A stretch of DNA of 64,000 bases from JAOBAU01 sp034667465. GTDB lineage: Bacteria > Acidobacteriota > Thermoanaerobaculia > Gp7-AA8. The notes beneath the pieces are model-generated. The model was not told the origin of the DNA, made no database searches, and saw only the letters and a program-made list of their open reading frames with translations. The stretch's first letter is position 1. Each line of letters begins with the position of its first letter. The stretch covers positions 186,001-250,000 of the forward strand of contig JAXDJV010000030.1 in assembly GCA_034667465.1 (NCBI GenBank), given 5' to 3'. Shown here piece by piece: positions 42,681 to 51,288 of this stretch. The translations under genes and the position numbers were made by a program.

Positions 42681-42730
42681 GGGATCGCTGTGGAGTCTAT
42701 CGGACTACTCATTCGCTTTCCTTTCTGCAA

Positions 42731-42759
42731 TTGGCGTGCGTGCGCGCGTTTGGTAAGGT
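42731..42759 (+). promoter_or_regulatory. Putative promoter of the CoA-transferase A gene
   Basis: TTGGCG, 17 bases, TAAGGT; the -10 box ends nine bases before the ATG at 42769, so the leader would be only two or three bases. No ribosome binding site. Confidence 0.6.
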
Positions 42760-42768
42760 GCGCGACGC

Positions 42769-43464
42769 ATGATCGACAAAGTGGTCCGCTCCGCCGATGA
42801 GGCAGTCAAAGACATTTCCGACGGCTCGACGCTGGTCGTCGGCGGCTTCGGCCTCTGCGGCATTCCCGAAAACCTGATCAATTCACTCGTCAAAACCGGA
42901 GTGAAAGGACTGACCTGCGTCTCGAACAACGCGGGCGTCGACGACTGGGGTCTCGGACTGCTGCTGCAAACGAAGCAGATCCGAAAGATGCTCTCGTCGT
43001 ACGTCGGCGAAAACGCGGAGTTCGAGCGGCAGTTTCTTTCGGGCGAGCTCGAAGTGGAGTTCTGTCCGCAGGGAACGCTTTCGGAGCGGATGCGCGCCGG
43101 CGGCGCCGGGATTCCGGCTTTTTTCACGCCGGCCGGTTTCGGAACGGTGGTCGCCGAGGGGAAAGAGACGCGCGAGTTCGACGGGAAGAACTACGTGATG
43201 GAGCGCGGGATCGTCGGCGACTTCTCACTCGTCGCCGCGTGGAAAGGCGATCGCTTCGGCAATCTCGTTTATCGAAAGAGCGCGCGCAATTTCAATCCGA
43301 TGGCGGCGACCGCGGGACGCATTTGCATCGCCGAGGTCGAAGAGCTGGTGGAACCGGGCGAGCTCAATCCCGATCACGTGCACACGCCGGGGATCTTCGT
43401 GCACCGGCTCGTCGTCGCGCCGCGCGTCAAGCGGATCGAGCAGCGGACGGTTCGGAAGAGCTGA
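42769..43464 (+). CDS. scoA: 3-oxoacid CoA-transferase subunit A
   Basis: The 231-residue protein starts with the family pattern: SADEAVKDISDGSTLVVGGFGLCGIPENLI, and carries SNNAGVDDWGLGLLL and GGAGIPAFFTPAGFGTVV. With subunit B it transfers CoA between succinyl-CoA and acetoacetate-like acids. The two subunits normally overlap or sit side by side; here a GT-C gene on the other strand separates them by 1.2 kb. The 3' end overlaps that gene by 38 bases. Confidence 0.94.
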   Translation: MIDKVVRSADEAVKDISDGSTLVVGGFGLCGIPENLINSLVKTGVKGLTCVSNNAGVDDWGLGLLLQTKQIRKMLSSYVGENAEFERQFLSGELEVEFCPQGTLSERMRAGGAGIPAFFTPAGFGTVVAEGKETREFDGKNYVMERGIVGDFSLVAAWKGDRFGNLVYRKSARNFNPMAATAGRICIAEVEELVEPGELNPDHVHTPGIFVHRLVVAPRVKRIEQRTVRKS

Positions 43465-44566
43465 GCGCGCGCACGGCGATCACGATCGCTGCGCCGATCA
43501 GCATCCAGACTCCGAGTCCCGTCAGCACGATCGCCGGCTTGAGCGGTGATGGCCGGATCGAATCCGCGTACCACCAGGGAAATCCGCGCGACCAGACCGT
43601 GTAGACGAAACAGACGTACGCGGAGAACGCTGCCGACAAACCGATCGCCCATCGACGCGGAAGCGCAAACGGCAACAGCGACAGCGGCCAGATGAGGTAC
43701 TGGATGCCGAAACCGGGCGCGAGAAAGAGCACGCCGAGATACACGAGCGGGATCGCGGCGAGGAGCAGCGCTTCGCGCTTCGCCTGTCGCGTGAACCACG
43801 CGAACAGCAGCGCGAGCGCCACGAGCAGCACGTATTTGCCGTCGTTCGCATACCAGACGGCTGCGCGGAAAAGCGATTCCGGTGCGGCGTATTCGCGAAT
43901 GCGCAACAGCAGCGCCGTGATGCCCCACTTTCCCGAGTAACCGGCGTAGCCGAAGATGTTCGACCAGACCGCCGGACCGCCTGCAATGCGCGGCGGGATG
44001 AAGATCGCGGCGACGGTGACGGCGTATCCGATCGCAAAACGCGCGCGCCGCGGCAGCGCCATGAAAAAGAACGGCACTGCGAAGAGCGGCACGATCTTGA
44101 TGCCGGTCGCGAGTCCGAGGACGACGCCGGCGGCTCCGCTTCGTCCGCGCAGCGCGCAGAGCGCCGCGCACGTGATGAGCGCGACCATCGTCGCATCGGT
44201 GTTGCAGTGAAATGCGGAGATGGCGATGGCGGCCGGCGAGAGAAAAAAGAGGAGCGCGAGGAGACGGCCGTCAAGGTTCCGCAACCGTCCGATTGCGACG
44301 AGCGCGAACGCGGTCACGACGTCGGCTGCCGACTGCACGAGCCGAAAGCAGTCCGTGTATTCTGTGCGCGCCGCTCGCGCGACGGCCGCAATCAGCCGGA
44401 ACAGCAGCAGCGCCAGCGGCGGATGATTGAGATCTTTGTGATGTGCGTACGCGTGCGCGATGCCGTAACGGTCCGCGAGGTCGGCCCACATGATGTTGAA
44501 GATGACGTCGTTGGTGCCGATCGACGTCGCCGTCAACACGATGCGCACGACGATTCCGGCGACCAT
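43427..44566 (-). CDS. GT-C-type polytopic membrane glycosyltransferase-like protein
   Basis: The 379-residue protein has about nine hydrophobic helices. Near the N-terminus, the acidic loop NDVIFNIMWADLADRYGIAHAYAHHKDLNHPPL is the position where GT-C enzymes keep their metal/sugar-binding Asp. Polyprenyl-phosphate-dependent mannosyl- and related transferases share this pattern. An in-frame, non-ATG start further upstream (LEHGRKELAVRTFAALM) looks natural, so the true N-terminus may be longer. It lies antisense between the two CoA-transferase subunit genes. Confidence 0.7.
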   Translation of the reverse strand: MVAGIVVRIVLTATSIGTNDVIFNIMWADLADRYGIAHAYAHHKDLNHPPLALLLFRLIAAVARAARTEYTDCFRLVQSAADVVTAFALVAIGRLRNLDGRLLALLFFLSPAAIAISAFHCNTDATMVALITCAALCALRGRSGAAGVVLGLATGIKIVPLFAVPFFFMALPRRARFAIGYAVTVAAIFIPPRIAGGPAVWSNIFGYAGYSGKWGITALLLRIREYAAPESLFRAAVWYANDGKYVLLVALALLFAWFTRQAKREALLLAAIPLVYLGVLFLAPGFGIQYLIWPLSLLPFALPRRWAIGLSAAFSAYVCFVYTVWSRGFPWWYADSIRPSPLKPAIVLTGLGVWMLIGAAIVIAVRALSSSEPSAARSA

Positions 44567-44661
44567 CAGCGCCGCGAACGTCCGTACCGCGAGCTCTTTT
44601 CTGCCGTGTTCCAGTCACGGCATTCTTGCACACGCAATTCGATGAACCGGGAGTGATGTAA

Positions 44662-45318
44662 ATGCCTTTGAATCGCGAACAGATCGTCCGCCGCGCCGCG
44701 CAGGAGTTGCGCGACGGAAACTACGTCAACCTCGGCATCGGGATGCCGACGCTCGTCGCCAACTGCATTCCGGCCGGCGTCGAAGTCGTGCTGCAATCGG
44801 AGAATGGAATCCTCGGGCTCGGACCGTTTCCCGCCGAGGAGGAAGTGGACGCGGATCTGATCAACGCGGGGAAACAGACGGTGACCGTACTTCCGGGCGC
44901 GTCGTTCTTTTCATCAGCCGATTCATTCGGAATGATTCGCGGCGGCAAGATCGACATCTCGATCCTCGGCGCGATGCAGGTTTCCGCCCGCGGCGATATC
45001 GCGAACTGGATGGTTCCCGGCGCGATGGTGAAGGGGATGGGCGGCGCGATGGATCTGGTCGCGTCGGCGAAACGTCTGATCGTGACGATGGAGCACGTCA
45101 CGAAAAAGCGCGAGAAGAAGATTCTCAACGAGTGCGCGCTGCCGCTGACGGGAGTGCGTTGCGTGAATCGGATCATCACCGACTACGCGGTGATCGATGT
45201 GACGCCGGACGGACTCGAGCTGATCGAGATCGCGCCGGGAACGAGCGTTGAGGAAGTGCAGGAGCTGACGGAGCCGCGATTGATCGTGCGCGGCGACGTG
45301 CCGCAGATGGAATTCTGA
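44662..45318 (+). CDS. scoB: 3-oxoacid CoA-transferase subunit B
   Basis: The 218-residue protein has the catalytic glutamate motif QSENGILGLGP near residue 50, then GKQTVTVLPGASFFSSADSFGMIRGGKIDISILGAMQV, a strong family signature. Together with subunit A it makes the heterodimeric CoA-transferase used in ketone-body or short-chain acid metabolism. It is on the same strand as subunit A but 1.2 kb away. Its own promoter was not identified; GGGAGTG is six bases before ATG as a weak ribosome binding site. Confidence 0.94.
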   Translation: MPLNREQIVRRAAQELRDGNYVNLGIGMPTLVANCIPAGVEVVLQSENGILGLGPFPAEEEVDADLINAGKQTVTVLPGASFFSSADSFGMIRGGKIDISILGAMQVSARGDIANWMVPGAMVKGMGGAMDLVASAKRLIVTMEHVTKKREKKILNECALPLTGVRCVNRIITDYAVIDVTPDGLELIEIAPGTSVEEVQELTEPRLIVRGDVPQMEF

Positions 45319-45322
45319 AGCG

Positions 45323-46891
45323 TCAGCGTCCCATCGCCGCCAGCAGCCGATTGATCTCTCGGACCTCGCCTTCGGTCCGTTCGGCGCGCGCGTTGTCGCC
45401 GTTTGCGCGCGCCCACGCGATCTCGTCCTGCAGCAGTCCGCGCTGATCGACGAGCGGGCCGTAACGCCGCGAAACGTCGACGTCGATGTGCAGCCGTTGA
45501 GCGGATGTGTGTGCGCGATCGCGTGTACGTGCGGCGATGCACGCGACGCCGATCGTGATGACGACCATGTACGCGACAGCGAACGCAGGCGCGAAACGCG
45601 ACCGCGTGATCGCGAAGACGATCGCCGCGACGACGCCGATGATCGCCAGTGCGGCGAGCGACTGCAGAAGAATCTCGCGACTCATGATCGGTGACTGCAG
45701 CGCGAATGGATGCGGAGAGAACGCTGCGGCGAGTAATCCGGCAGGGGAGACGTAGCGTGCGAGTTGCAGGCTTCCGTTCGCCGCGGCGGTCATGAGCAGC
45801 ACAGACCAGAGCGACCCGATCGCCGCGAGTGAGGCAGCGACGCGTGCGCCGAAACGATCGGCGAACCAGGAGATGCCGATCGCGAACGGAACGGCGAGAT
45901 CGGTGAAGCGCCGCCCGCCGAATCCCATCCCGCCCCAGAAGTAGCGGTCGAACGCGCCGTTCGCGAGCCATTCACCGGCGAACATCAGGAGCAGCATGAT
46001 CGCGAGTTGGCGTTTGTCAACATCACGCAACGCGACGAGCCAGCCGGCGATCGCGAGCGCAACGACCGGCGACCACGTGAGTAATCCGTGGTAACTCGAG
46101 AAGAGCACCGTGCCGAATGCGAGATTGTGGAACGGCGACCACGTCGTTCCTTCGAGCGCGCCGCCGCTCGTGAGCGGACCGAGCGGCGAGCCATAGATGG
46201 CGTTCCATGCGATCGCCTGCGGCAACAGCGCGAGCGCACCACCTGCGATCGCGCGAAACCGGAAACGCGGTGGACGTCCGATGCATGCGAAGAGCAGCGC
46301 GGGCAGCAGCACGACATGCTGAATGCGCGTGGCGATGGCGAGACCGGCGGCGAGTCCGACGAGCAATCCGTCATCGCGATCGAGCGCCAGCAGAATCAGC
46401 GCGATGCAAAGCGCGCCGGCGATGTGCGTGCCGAGCGGCAGTCGAAATGTGTACCAGAAGAACGGCGTCCCGATCGCCACCGCCGTCAGCGCGATGGCGC
46501 GATGACGCGGAACCAGGCGCGCCGCGATCAGCATCGTCAGCGCCGCGAACGCGACGGTCGTCCAGCCGAGCGTGAGGGCGAAGAGTCCTGAAAATCCATC
46601 AGCAGGCGCGAACGGCGTCGCCGCGAGATACGCCGGCAGCGACAGAATCGCGGTGCCGATCCACCAGTGATTCGCGAGCGCACCGACCGGCGTCACTTCA
46701 GCGACAAGCGTCGCGCCATCGCGCAACAAACCGGCCGACGCCCATTCGTTGAAGAACGCGAAGTCGCGATCGAACACCGCGGAACGAAGGTACGAATAGA
46801 CGGCGACCGAATCAGGACGGATGTAGCCGGGAACGAGAAAGAGAAAGCCGCCGACGATGAATGCGGCAACGATGATGAGCGAACGGCGCAC
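45323..46891 (-). CDS. Polytopic membrane protein, GT-C-like
   Basis: The 522-residue protein has about 12 helices and a periplasmic N-terminal loop RPDSVAVYSYLRSAVFDRDFAFFNEW that resembles the Asp-containing first loop of membrane glycosyltransferases. The 60-residue C-terminal tail is hydrophilic and coiled (GPLVDQRGLLQDEIAWARANGDNARAERTEGEVREINRLL). The substrate is unknown. It converges on scoB with a 4-base gap. Upstream lies a 37-base sequence repeated at 51236-51272. Confidence 0.7.
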   Translation of the reverse strand: MRRSLIIVAAFIVGGFLFLVPGYIRPDSVAVYSYLRSAVFDRDFAFFNEWASAGLLRDGATLVAEVTPVGALANHWWIGTAILSLPAYLAATPFAPADGFSGLFALTLGWTTVAFAALTMLIAARLVPRHRAIALTAVAIGTPFFWYTFRLPLGTHIAGALCIALILLALDRDDGLLVGLAAGLAIATRIQHVVLLPALLFACIGRPPRFRFRAIAGGALALLPQAIAWNAIYGSPLGPLTSGGALEGTTWSPFHNLAFGTVLFSSYHGLLTWSPVVALAIAGWLVALRDVDKRQLAIMLLLMFAGEWLANGAFDRYFWGGMGFGGRRFTDLAVPFAIGISWFADRFGARVAASLAAIGSLWSVLLMTAAANGSLQLARYVSPAGLLAAAFSPHPFALQSPIMSREILLQSLAALAIIGVVAAIVFAITRSRFAPAFAVAYMVVITIGVACIAARTRDRAHTSAQRLHIDVDVSRRYGPLVDQRGLLQDEIAWARANGDNARAERTEGEVREINRLLAAMGR

Positions 46892-46917
46892 CGCGGAAGG
46901 ATGACACGGGCGGGCGT

Positions 46918-46954
46918 TTCACGCCGGTCCTGACAACGTCTCCGCGTGCGACGA
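46918..46954 (+). repeat. Direct repeat R1, copy 1
   Basis: Thirty-five of 37 bases match the sequence at 51236-51272 (opening TTCACGCCGGTC). It lies 26 bases upstream of the GT-C-like gene start, on its 5' side. Confidence 0.85.
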
Positions 46955-46989
46955 TGTCAAAGATGCCGAGTCGGCGGCAGCCAATACCT

Positions 46990-47019
46990 GCCCATCGAAA
47001 ACCCATCGATTCCCCATGC
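46990..47019 (+). repeat. Direct repeat R2, copy 1
   Basis: Twenty-five of 30 bases match 50630-50659 (opening GCCCATCGAAAACC). It lies 18 bases past the stop of the wHTH-FHA gene on its 3' side. Confidence 0.75.
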
Positions 47020-47037
47020 GCGGCATCGCGCTCGGCC

Positions 47038-47682
47038 TCATCGTGATCGCGGGCCGATCGTCATCGTCGACGAGCGGCTCGGCTGGCGATGAAAGCGCGT
47101 CTCCACGGAACCGAACACGATTGCCGCGCCGTCGAACAACGACGCGCGGTCGCGGAGGGGCTGCGCCTCGATCGACGTGCCGTTTTTGCTGCCGAGGTCT
47201 TCGACGGTTGCCTCGCCGTCGATGATGACGATCGCGGCGTGCGCGCGCGACACGCTCGGATCATCGATGCGGACGTCCGCCGCTTTAACCCGTCCCACGA
47301 CGTTCCGGCCATTGAACAGCGGCAGGTCGTATCCGTCGTACGTCAGCCACGCGACCGCCGTTCGGGTCTGTTCGGGCGGACGCGCCTCGCCGCAGAAGGC
47401 GTAGCCGAAGCGCTGCACGGTGCGGATGTAGCGTGGCTCTCTCGCGTCATCACCGAGCGTGGCGCGAAGCTCGGCGATCAGTCCTGCGAGATTCGTGTCG
47501 CTCACGAACGTATCCGGCCAGATTCGGTCCTGAAGGTCGGCCCTGGAGATAGCGCGCGGCGCCTCCGCGACAAGAGTCGCCAAAAGGTCGAAAGCCTTTG
47601 GCGAAAGGTGCGCGGGCTCACCGCCTCGCAGCAACTGTCGCCGTCCTGCGTCGAGCGTATAGTCACCAAAAGCGACAGTCAT
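47038..47682 (-). CDS. Winged-helix regulator fused to an FHA domain (EmbR-like without BTAD)
   Basis: The 214-residue protein has an OmpR/ToxR-type winged helix (about 1-100, LSPKAFDLLATLVAEAPRAISRADLQDRIWPDT and RYIRTVQRFGYAF) and a C-terminal FHA domain (about 115-200, VVGRVKAADVRIDDPSVSRAHAAI and EDLGSKNGTSIE). FHA residues for phosphothreonine binding are intact. The divergent neighbour is a Ser/Thr kinase, an arrangement like mycobacterial EmbR with PknH. Here the BTAD domain of EmbR is absent. It likely controls the kinase region and other genes after binding a phosphorylated partner. Confidence 0.9.
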   Translation of the reverse strand: MTVAFGDYTLDAGRRQLLRGGEPAHLSPKAFDLLATLVAEAPRAISRADLQDRIWPDTFVSDTNLAGLIAELRATLGDDAREPRYIRTVQRFGYAFCGEARPPEQTRTAVAWLTYDGYDLPLFNGRNVVGRVKAADVRIDDPSVSRAHAAIVIIDGEATVEDLGSKNGTSIEAQPLRDRASLFDGAAIVFGSVETRFHRQPSRSSTMTIGPRSR

Positions 47683-47729
47683 TTCGGGTCGTCCGCGGTC
47701 GATTATCGCAGCACGAGGAGTCCTCTTCG

Positions 47730-50600
47730 ATGAGCAGCCGCCGTGACGTGCTGATCCTGACCGCGCTGGCCGTCGCCGCGCTCCTCGCCTGCGCGGCCGG
47801 CTGGATCTTTCTGCTGCGGTACCCGGCCGACGGCGTGCGCATCGTATCGGACGTTAACGTTCGCCAGCCTGACCGCCTCTTCATCTCGGTGCAGCCGGGC
47901 AGCCCCGCGTACGACGCCGCCATGCGGAGCGGCGATACGGTCTTCCGCATCGACGGGATCGACGTATTCGAAACGGCGCGGCTCCGCGCGCACTACGCAT
48001 CACCGGTCGCCGAACGCCCCATCAGCCACTACATCATCTATACGCCGGACGGACCGGCGCGCATCGCGGTGCGGCGTCAGCCGGCCGGCGACTGGGTTCC
48101 CTGGCGCGCCTCGCTGCTGGTCAACCTGCTGGCTGCGCTTCCCTACCTGTGCGTCGGCATGTACACGCACTGGAAACGGCCCGGCGATCGTCGCGCGCGC
48201 CTCCTGAATTCCGTCTGCCTGCTCTTCGTGATCATCTGCCTCGCACCGAAAGAGCTGTTCTTCGCGATCGGTGACCTGCAGGAGCCCTTTCCCGTCACTG
48301 CGTTCCTCCCGATCATCGTCGCCGTGGCTGCGCTGCTCCACTTCGCGCTGATTTTTCCGCGCGATCACGCGCTGGTGCGTCGTCTCCCGTGGCTCGTGCC
48401 CATGCTTTACGTTGTACCGATCGGCGCGTACGCCATCGAGTTGCGGAAAGGGGCGAACGCCGCCGGCCTCGTCGCGGTCGTCACCTTTCCTCTCTGTCTG
48501 GCGGCGTCGGCGATCGTCCTGGCGACGACGTACCGCCGCAGCATCGGCGAAGAGAAGCGGCAGATCCGCTGGCCGCTCTGGGGCCTGTTCATCGCTGTCG
48601 CCGCCTCGCTGCTGTCAACCATTCTCCAGTCGAACCTCTTCGCGCCGCCCGGCCATCGCGAGATCATCGTCGGCGTCAATCCCTTCTTTTTCCTCGTCGT
48701 GCCGATCACCGTCGCCATTGCGATCTTCAAGTACCGGCTGTTCGACATCGACACGATTGTCCGCCGAACGATCACCTACACGCTGGTCATGGTCATCGTC
48801 GTCGCACTCGATTTCACCGCCATCGCGATCGCCGGCAAACTCCTGGCCGCGACCGGAGGCGGGTCGCAGAACGCCACCATCCTTTCCACAGTTTTCGTGG
48901 CGGCCCTTTTCGCGCCGATCCGCAGAGTCGTGCAGCATCGGGTCGATCGCCACTTCGCACGCGGCCGGCTCGACGAGGCGGAGGGACTGCGACGCATTAA
49001 CGTCGCGCTTTCGGCCGCGGTCGACCTTCCCTCGCTCTACGACCACGCGGCGGCGGCGCTGCAGCAGATCTTCAACAGCCGCACGGTCGTCGTGTTCGCG
49101 TTCGATTCGGCGACCGATCGTGCGTCCGCGGCGGCGACCGTCGGCATCACCGACGAGGTTGCTGCCGCGCTGGCGATGCGTGCCGGCAGCCCGATCACGA
49201 CCGGCGTCGTGAATCTCGATCGTTCGTCGCCCGGCCTCGACGATGATGATTCGGCCGCGCTCGTACGATCGAAAGCGCGGCTCGTCGTTCCGGTACGCCT
49301 TCGCGACGAGTTGCTGGCGGCGATCACCTTCGGTCCGCGCCTGTCGGACGAGCGATACGACGAGTCTGACGAACGGCTCGCCTCCGCGATCGCGAGCCAG
49401 ATCGCACTGGCCATCGATAATCATCGCCTTCGCGATCGCAGTACTGCAGAGGGCGAATGGCATGCGCTCGATCGGCTGACGCGACTCGTCTTCGTCGCCG
49501 CGTCGCGCGTCGAAGGAACGCCGGTGGCGAACGTCGCCGACGTCGTGGCGCGCGTCAGTGAGGCGATCCGCGCCGCGGGCGCATCGCTCCCGGATGCGAA
49601 CCTGGCGGGCGCGGTCCGGCGACTGATTGAAGCCGACGCCGTCGCCATCGAGCGGCAAACGCTGCGCATCCTGAAGAGCTCCTGGCGCACGGTCGCCGAG
49701 CAGAGCCGGCCGCTCGACGAACTGGCCAGCGCGCTGCGCAGGCGGATCGGCGCGTACGAAATCGCCGAGCGGATCGGATCCGGCGGTATGGGCGAAGTCT
49801 TCCGCGGCATCAACATCCACGACCGGTCCGTCGCCGCGTTGAAGCTCCTTCCGATCGCCGACAGCGGGCGAACGGAATCGCGCCGCCGTCTCGAGCGGGA
49901 AGGGGCGATCGTATCGACGCTCGCCCATCCGAACATCGTGCGGGTCCTGGAGCGCGGCGAACACGACGGCCGTCTCTACATCGCCATGGAGCTCATCTCC
50001 GGCGCGACGCTCTCGTCGCGGATTCATGAGTCTTCCTGGACGGCGGTCACCGCCTTCGACGTCGCGCTGCAGATCTCCTCGGCTCTCGCCGCACTTCACG
50101 GCGCCGGCGTCGTCCATCGCGACATCAAGCCGTCGAACATCATGATCACGCCGGAAGGTCGCGCCGTTCTCCTCGATTTCGGGCTCGCTCGCGACATCGC
50201 GTCGTACACGATTACCGGCAGCAGCCAGATCGTCGGATCGCTCCCGTACATGTCGCCGGAGCAGTTGGACGGCTCGCGCGTCGATGCGCGCAGCGACGTC
50301 TGGTCGTTCTCGGTCGTGCTGTACGAGATGCTCGCGCGGCGGCGGCCCTGGCGTGCAACCGAACCGGCCAGGCTGGCGATCGAGATCGCGTCGAGGCGCG
50401 TCGACGTGTCGGCACTGCACGGACTGGCCAACGCGGCTTTGCTCGCCATCGTTCGCGAGGGGCTCGAACCATCGCTCGACCTGCGCGTGCGAGACGGCAT
50501 CGAGCTTCATCGGCGTCTCGTGCATGCACGCGCGGCACTCGCGGGCGACGTCGCGCCTCAGCCGGACGACGCCGGCGATGTTCCCACGGCAACACGATGA
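47730..50600 (+). CDS. Ser/Thr protein kinase with ComP-like membrane sensor and GAF domain
   Basis: The 956-residue protein has a first helix, a PDZ-like extracytoplasmic domain (about 35-120), about six further helices, then FKYRLFDIDTIVRRTITYTL, the hallmark of ComP-type sensor histidine kinases. A GAF domain (about 450-580) follows, and the last 280 residues are a Ser/Thr kinase: IGSGGMGEV near 682, HRDIKPSNIMI near 796, DFGLAR near 816 and MSPEQL for the APE motif. No HisKA or HATPase domain is present. GAGGAG is nine bases before the ATG. The divergent gene is the wHTH-FHA regulator. Confidence 0.92.
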   Translation: MSSRRDVLILTALAVAALLACAAGWIFLLRYPADGVRIVSDVNVRQPDRLFISVQPGSPAYDAAMRSGDTVFRIDGIDVFETARLRAHYASPVAERPISHYIIYTPDGPARIAVRRQPAGDWVPWRASLLVNLLAALPYLCVGMYTHWKRPGDRRARLLNSVCLLFVIICLAPKELFFAIGDLQEPFPVTAFLPIIVAVAALLHFALIFPRDHALVRRLPWLVPMLYVVPIGAYAIELRKGANAAGLVAVVTFPLCLAASAIVLATTYRRSIGEEKRQIRWPLWGLFIAVAASLLSTILQSNLFAPPGHREIIVGVNPFFFLVVPITVAIAIFKYRLFDIDTIVRRTITYTLVMVIVVALDFTAIAIAGKLLAATGGGSQNATILSTVFVAALFAPIRRVVQHRVDRHFARGRLDEAEGLRRINVALSAAVDLPSLYDHAAAALQQIFNSRTVVVFAFDSATDRASAAATVGITDEVAAALAMRAGSPITTGVVNLDRSSPGLDDDDSAALVRSKARLVVPVRLRDELLAAITFGPRLSDERYDESDERLASAIASQIALAIDNHRLRDRSTAEGEWHALDRLTRLVFVAASRVEGTPVANVADVVARVSEAIRAAGASLPDANLAGAVRRLIEADAVAIERQTLRILKSSWRTVAEQSRPLDELASALRRRIGAYEIAERIGSGGMGEVFRGINIHDRSVAALKLLPIADSGRTESRRRLEREGAIVSTLAHPNIVRVLERGEHDGRLYIAMELISGATLSSRIHESSWTAVTAFDVALQISSALAALHGAGVVHRDIKPSNIMITPEGRAVLLDFGLARDIASYTITGSSQIVGSLPYMSPEQLDGSRVDARSDVWSFSVVLYEMLARRRPWRATEPARLAIEIASRRVDVSALHGLANAALLAIVREGLEPSLDLRVRDGIELHRRLVHARAALAGDVAPQPDDAGDVPTATR

Positions 50601-50629
50601 ATCGCGGCGCAACGATCCCTGCCTGAACC

Positions 50630-50659
50630 GCCCATCGAAAACCGATGAGTTCCTCATGC
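50630..50659 (+). repeat. Direct repeat R2, copy 2
   Basis: Matches 46990-47019 at 25 of 30 bases. It lies 29 bases past the kinase stop. Confidence 0.75.
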
Positions 50660-50691
50660 AATCGAAGAGCGAACGTCCGATCGTGAATCTC

Positions 50692-51174
50692 ATGAAAAAA
50701 CTACTGCTTGCTCTGCTCACCGCTTTTTTCGCTTCCCGCTGCGCGCTGGTAGCACACGGGCGCTACCAAACCGTTCACGTGCAATCGACGCCGGCCGGTG
50801 CCGCGATGCGCGTCGACTGCGGCGATGCTCCGACAAACGGCGGCCTGACACCCGGCGACGTCACCGTTCGGCGCGGCGCGGAACACTGCCGGATCGTGTT
50901 GTCGGCTCCCGGCTACCGCGACCAGACCGTGACTTTCACCCGCGTTATCTCGCGCGCGGTCTGGGCGAACCTCGGTCCCGGTCTCCTCATCGGAACGCTC
51001 GCCGGTGCTGCCGCCGCGGTGCCGTTCGGCGACGAAAATTCAGGCAACAACGCCGCGATCGGCGGAATCGTCATAGGCGCGGGTGGCGGATATTTCATCG
51101 ACCGCACAACCGGCGCCGCCTGCCGCCAGGTCCCGGCCACGGTCAACGTGCAACTCGAGAAACGGGAACCATAG
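50692..51174 (+). CDS. Secreted PEGA-like protein with glycine-rich membrane segment
   Basis: The 160-residue protein starts with a signal peptide (MKKLLLALLTAFFASRCA), though the lipobox-like ASRC is not canonical. It contains a PEGA-like domain (VQSTPAGAAMRVDCGDAP and RIVLSAPGYRDQTVTF, about 28-80), then a hydrophobic, glycine-rich region (IGGIVIGAGGGYFID) with a Cys-containing tail. PEGA domains are surface-located in bacteria. It follows the kinase gene after 91 bases. The chosen ATG is the one that begins the signal peptide. Confidence 0.72.
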   Translation: MKKLLLALLTAFFASRCALVAHGRYQTVHVQSTPAGAAMRVDCGDAPTNGGLTPGDVTVRRGAEHCRIVLSAPGYRDQTVTFTRVISRAVWANLGPGLLIGTLAGAAAAVPFGDENSGNNAAIGGIVIGAGGGYFIDRTTGAACRQVPATVNVQLEKREP

Positions 51175-51235
51175 AATCACGCCGGCCCTGTTCGAGCCGC
51201 CTCGCGACGTCGACGCGTCGCGGCACGAACCGTCC

Positions 51236-51272
51236 TTCACGCCGGTCTTGACAGCGTCTCCGCGTGCGACGA
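51236..51272 (+). repeat. Direct repeat R1, copy 2
   Basis: Matches 46918-46954 at 35 of 37 bases. It contains TTGACA (51248-51253), which could serve as a -35 box for the ABC operon, but no convincing -10 follows. Confidence 0.85.
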
Positions 51273-51288
51273 GCATACCGGCGTTCCC

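Noticed and set aside
40422..42800. A 792-codon plus-strand frame opposite the histidine kinase
   Set aside because: No recognisable domain; the opposite strand encodes complete PAS, GAF, HisKA and HATPase domains.
48615..50720. A 701-codon minus-strand frame opposite the kinase
   Set aside because: Composition is shadow-like and the kinase motifs on the plus strand are decisive.
51248..51280. TTGACA in repeat R1 as the ABC operon promoter
   Set aside because: No good -10 at 16-19 bases; the best candidate, CATACC, is 20 bases away and matches weakly.
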